A DNA stretch of 64,000 nt from assembly GCA_009664345.1 (NCBI GenBank), contig CP043547.1, positions 5,732,709-5,796,708 on the forward strand. The letters run 5' to 3'. Every line of letters starts with the position of its first letter. Position 1 is the stretch's first letter. The position numbers and the translations under genes are program-made. The notes beneath the pieces are model-generated. The model was given only the letters and a program-made list of their open reading frames with translations. It searched no databases and was not told the origin of the DNA. The DNA comes from Planctomycetales bacterium 10988 (GTDB lineage Bacteria > Planctomycetota > Planctomycetia > Pirellulales > Pb10988). Below, piece by piece: positions 61,827 through 64,000 of this stretch.

Positions 61827-62518
61827 GATCTTTTCTCAATGAAGTTAGAAACCAAAAGAAGGAAAAACTGGAAGAATCGTCCTCAGGGTAGGAAACTCCT
61901 CCCGAGAGAGCGTGTTTTCAGCGGTTGGAAAGAGCGCGGATTGTAGAGGATCGTGCGAAGAGACTCAACCACCCAAGCCGGAAAAGCTTCCCAAGCAAGG
62001 GCTTGCCGGAAACGAGCTTGCCTCTTTTCCAAGAGAAAATGGTTGAAGGAATGGCCTATTTTAGTGTAAGATAATAATAGTAGGCTCTTAAAATTGAATA
62101 GTCTTGAAAGATTAGGTAAATTGTCGGGGATAAGGGCCTTTTGAGAGCCATTTCTTTTGCTTCGCTACAAAAGTAAGAAGCTCTCCTTCGAAGCAAGTCT
62201 TGATCCACGTGAATGAAAATTGATCCTGCTACTAGCAAATAAATCAACTTTTTTGGCTTGATTTCAATAAATTTGCTAGAAAGGGATATTTTTATTTCTT
62301 TGGAAATCGTATTCTCTTTACTATTTCCATTTTTTCCACAACAATTCACAATTCCTAGAAATATTGCAATCTTAGCGGGGGAAGTGACAAAGCAAACCAT
62401 TCATGGTAAGAATTTGGCAAAGGAGTTCTCCCAAGAGGTTTGGTCCCTACCTGAGCAATTGCAGGATGGTGTTGCAAAGCACCGAAAGCCCTATTGAGAC
62501 ATGAGGAAGGTCGAACGC
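61827..62518. other. divergent intergenic region, nothing recognised
   Basis: In 692 bp between ndk and the receiver-protein gene only short AT-rich open frames occur. The A/T content rises sharply from about 62050 to 62360. An AGGAAGG ribosome site at 62504-62510 belongs to the next gene. Confidence 0.5.
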
Positions 62519-62896
62519 ATGGCCGAAAAAGAAGAAAAGAAACGTATCTTATTAGTTGATGATGATAACGAAATCGTTGAGTCAATGCGGGTGGTCTTGG
62601 AATCCCAAGGGTATCGCATCCTGATCGCCCGAGATGGAAATCAAGGTCTTGCTTTAGCCGAGCGAGAAGAACCGGATTTAGTCATCCTTGATATGATGAT
62701 GCCCAAACGAAGTGGCTTCCTGGTTCTCGAAAAGCTGCGGAAGACACGTGCCGTCCCGATGCGAGTCATCATGATTACTGCCAATGAAGGTAGCCGACAT
62801 AAAGCCTATGCTGAAATGCTCGGAGTCGATGACTATATCCGCAAGCCCTTTGCCATGGACAAGTTGGTCGAAAGCGTGCAACGTTTGCTGAAATGA
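62519..62896 (+). CDS. single-domain response regulator (receiver only)
   Basis: ATG 62519 is chosen over an earlier one at 62501 that overlaps the AGGAAGG site. The 125-residue protein is a stand-alone REC domain: acidic pocket VDDD (residues 13-16), phosphoacceptor Asp58 in LVILDMMMPKRSG, Thr in IMITANEG and Lys in YIRKPF. There is no output domain, so it would act through a partner or as a phosphorelay step. No histidine kinase is adjacent. Confidence 0.93.
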   Translation: MAEKEEKKRILLVDDDNEIVESMRVVLESQGYRILIARDGNQGLALAEREEPDLVILDMMMPKRSGFLVLEKLRKTRAVPMRVIMITANEGSRHKAYAEMLGVDDYIRKPFAMDKLVESVQRLLK

Positions 62897-63654
62897 GAAA
62901 GGGAAACGCTGCCAAAAAACTTCTCCCTTCTCTGAGGGAAAGCGAGAGAAAGGCGAATGTTCTCCTTCACTCGATCCTCGTAGGCAATCCTTTCGGGCAG
63001 AAAGAACCTCTCCTCCTTTACTTCTGTTCTCTCCAGATTCCCTCGTGATCGTCGCAGCGGATGCTGATAAAACTTCCCGCAAGCTGGGAACTTTCGAGAA
63101 GCCCTTACCAAGATTTTCGAGAGCTGACCAACCGAGTGTTTGAGCGTTCTCTCTTTCTCTGAATGGGTTGCCTGGTGGCAGCATCTATGAATGGAATTCG
63201 TTTAGGTAGGACGCTCTGACAAACTACTCTCCCTCCCAAAGTCAGACTTCTTTGGCTGTTCCTACCGAGGTTCGCTCTCAGGGCGTCATCGAAAGGCATT
63301 TCTCTTCGGAATTGCGAATTCGTTCATGGTCGTCAAAGGGAACTGCCCACCGACTCAAAAAGGTCGAGAGGAAAGGCCCCTTCGGAAAGGCAAGTTCTTC
63401 GCTTCTGCTTCTTCAGGAGTTCTCTTGCCTTCGTTAGGATGAACGATTTCCAATGAAGAAAGTGGTTACTTTTGTATTTATTTGATAAATAGAAGCAGAA
63501 TAACGAGTTAAGCCCGTTTTATGAAAGGCATTTCTTCTAAGATTTGCAATGCCTTCATTGATTTTTCACATAACCTTGTTCCACTTATCGCTACACTAAA
63601 TGTGATGTTGATCGGTGAGAATGGCACGTTCTTCAGGGAAATGCAAAGGAAGAC
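62897..63654. other. intergenic region, nothing recognised
   Basis: These 758 bp have no credible gene: the open frames on both strands lack ribosome sites and family resemblance. They must carry the promoter of the phosphate-binding protein gene; no Pho-box repeat is clear by eye. Confidence 0.5.
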
Positions 63655-64000
63655 ATGGAAGGTCAGCGACCTGGATGGTTTTCAGTGAGATTTGCAACAT
63701 GGGTGGTTGGCTTTCTCTTGCTGGGAGGGGCATCTGCGTGGGGGCAGACCTCAGAACTCCTTCCCTATCAGGCACTTGTAACTCCTGATGGAATGCTGAA
63801 GAGCGTTGGTTCCGACACGATGAGCCAATTGATGTCTCTTTGGGGAGAAGGATTTGAGCGGTTTCATCCTGCCTTGCGCTTTGAAATTGCCAGCAAAGGG
63901 TCTTCCACCGCTCCGCCTGCCATTACCAGACGATTGGCCAATGTCGGCCCGATGAGCCGACCCATGCGAGAGGCCGAAGTGGAAGCGTTTCGCAATGCCT
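63655..64000 (+). CDS. PstS-like phosphate-binding protein (partial, N-terminus)
   Basis: Starting at ATG 63655 behind AAAGGAAGA, the frame is open to the window end (about 115 residues). A signal peptide (FATWVVGFLLLGGASAWG) is followed by LKSVGSDTMSQLMSLWGEGF and the stretch EIASKGSSTAPPAITRR. LANVGPMSRPMREAEVEAF follows. This matches the phosphate/tungstate-type periplasmic binding domain (PF12849), with the SDT and GSS phosphate-contacting loops. It is probably the binding component of a Pst transporter; the remaining genes lie outside. Confidence 0.87.
   Translation, partial: MEGQRPGWFSVRFATWVVGFLLLGGASAWGQTSELLPYQALVTPDGMLKSVGSDTMSQLMSLWGEGFERFHPALRFEIASKGSSTAPPAITRRLANVGPMSRPMREAEVEAFRNA

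Overview
The window is bacterial chromosome of a planctomycete (Planctomycetota, Pirellulales/Planctomycetales-like). The evidence is the family content: DUF1501 and DUF1549/DUF1553 partners, two PVC-type CxxCH heme-binding propeller proteins, DUF1080, DUF1573, a CPXCG cysteine-rich protein, a membrane-anchored Ser/Thr kinase with TPRs, NHL/thioredoxin lipoproteins and many secreted proteins of unknown role. Genes are loosely packed on both strands, with short operons and several strong intrinsic terminators. I see no rRNA, tRNA, CRISPR array, prophage or classical IS element. The species cannot be named from the sequence.

Layout. 1-3935 (minus): exopolysaccharide-type cluster (partial methyltransferase, GT-B glycosyltransferase, double GT2 protein). 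4140-7215: DUF1080 secreted protein with terminator, an ABC-2 permease without its ATPase, and a frame-disrupted SnoaL-like gene. 7233-10891: a dual-specificity-type phosphatase directly behind a kinase-pseudokinase-TPR protein. 11188-16721: small or metabolic genes (CPXCG, ACT-domain, TlpA-like, TIGR04283 glycosyltransferase with a membrane partner, secreted unknown, GroES-like). 16971-21292: thioesterase, then a heme-uptake locus with two tandem hemP genes, a Fur-box-like palindrome and a divergent TonB-dependent receptor. 21629-28076: aldehyde dehydrogenase, an IVS-like element carrying a four-helix-bundle (S23/IVP) gene, and secreted DUF11 and outer-membrane DUF481 proteins. 28086-32183 (minus): ffh-rpsP-trmD-rplS-yraN translation/secretion operon. 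32547-40763: PH-domain membrane protein, NHLRC2-like lipoprotein, DUF1573, ArsR-type regulator, TlpA lipoprotein, carA. 40997-48707: Cys-rich secreted protein, membrane protein, DUF1501/DUF1553 pair, giant SGNH-propeller-HEAT-cytochrome lipoprotein. 49035-55204: an AT-richer stretch with flippase, glycosyltransferase, lactonase and a divergent IlvD. 55443-64000: second PVC heme protein, 5-formyl-THF cyclo-ligase, glycosyltransferase, pyrF, ndk, a lone receiver protein, and the start of a PstS-like binding protein.

Most unusual signal: three intergenic inverted-repeat elements (about 23072-23787, 26377-26540 and 32325-32500). Each arm is built of four (once five) exactly tandem heptamers of consensus TTCRGKN, followed inward in five of the six arms by a CTTGG- or TTGG-type box (the left arm of the third element ends in CAGG instead). 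One element carries a TIGR02436/S23 four-helix-bundle gene between its arms. The other two are about 165-175 bp hairpins without a gene, and one of them is inverted relative to the gene-bearing copy. This looks like an autonomous element with MITE-like derivatives, or a family of 23S-IVS-like structured RNA elements placed between protein genes. That reading is inference; the repeat structure itself is directly visible.
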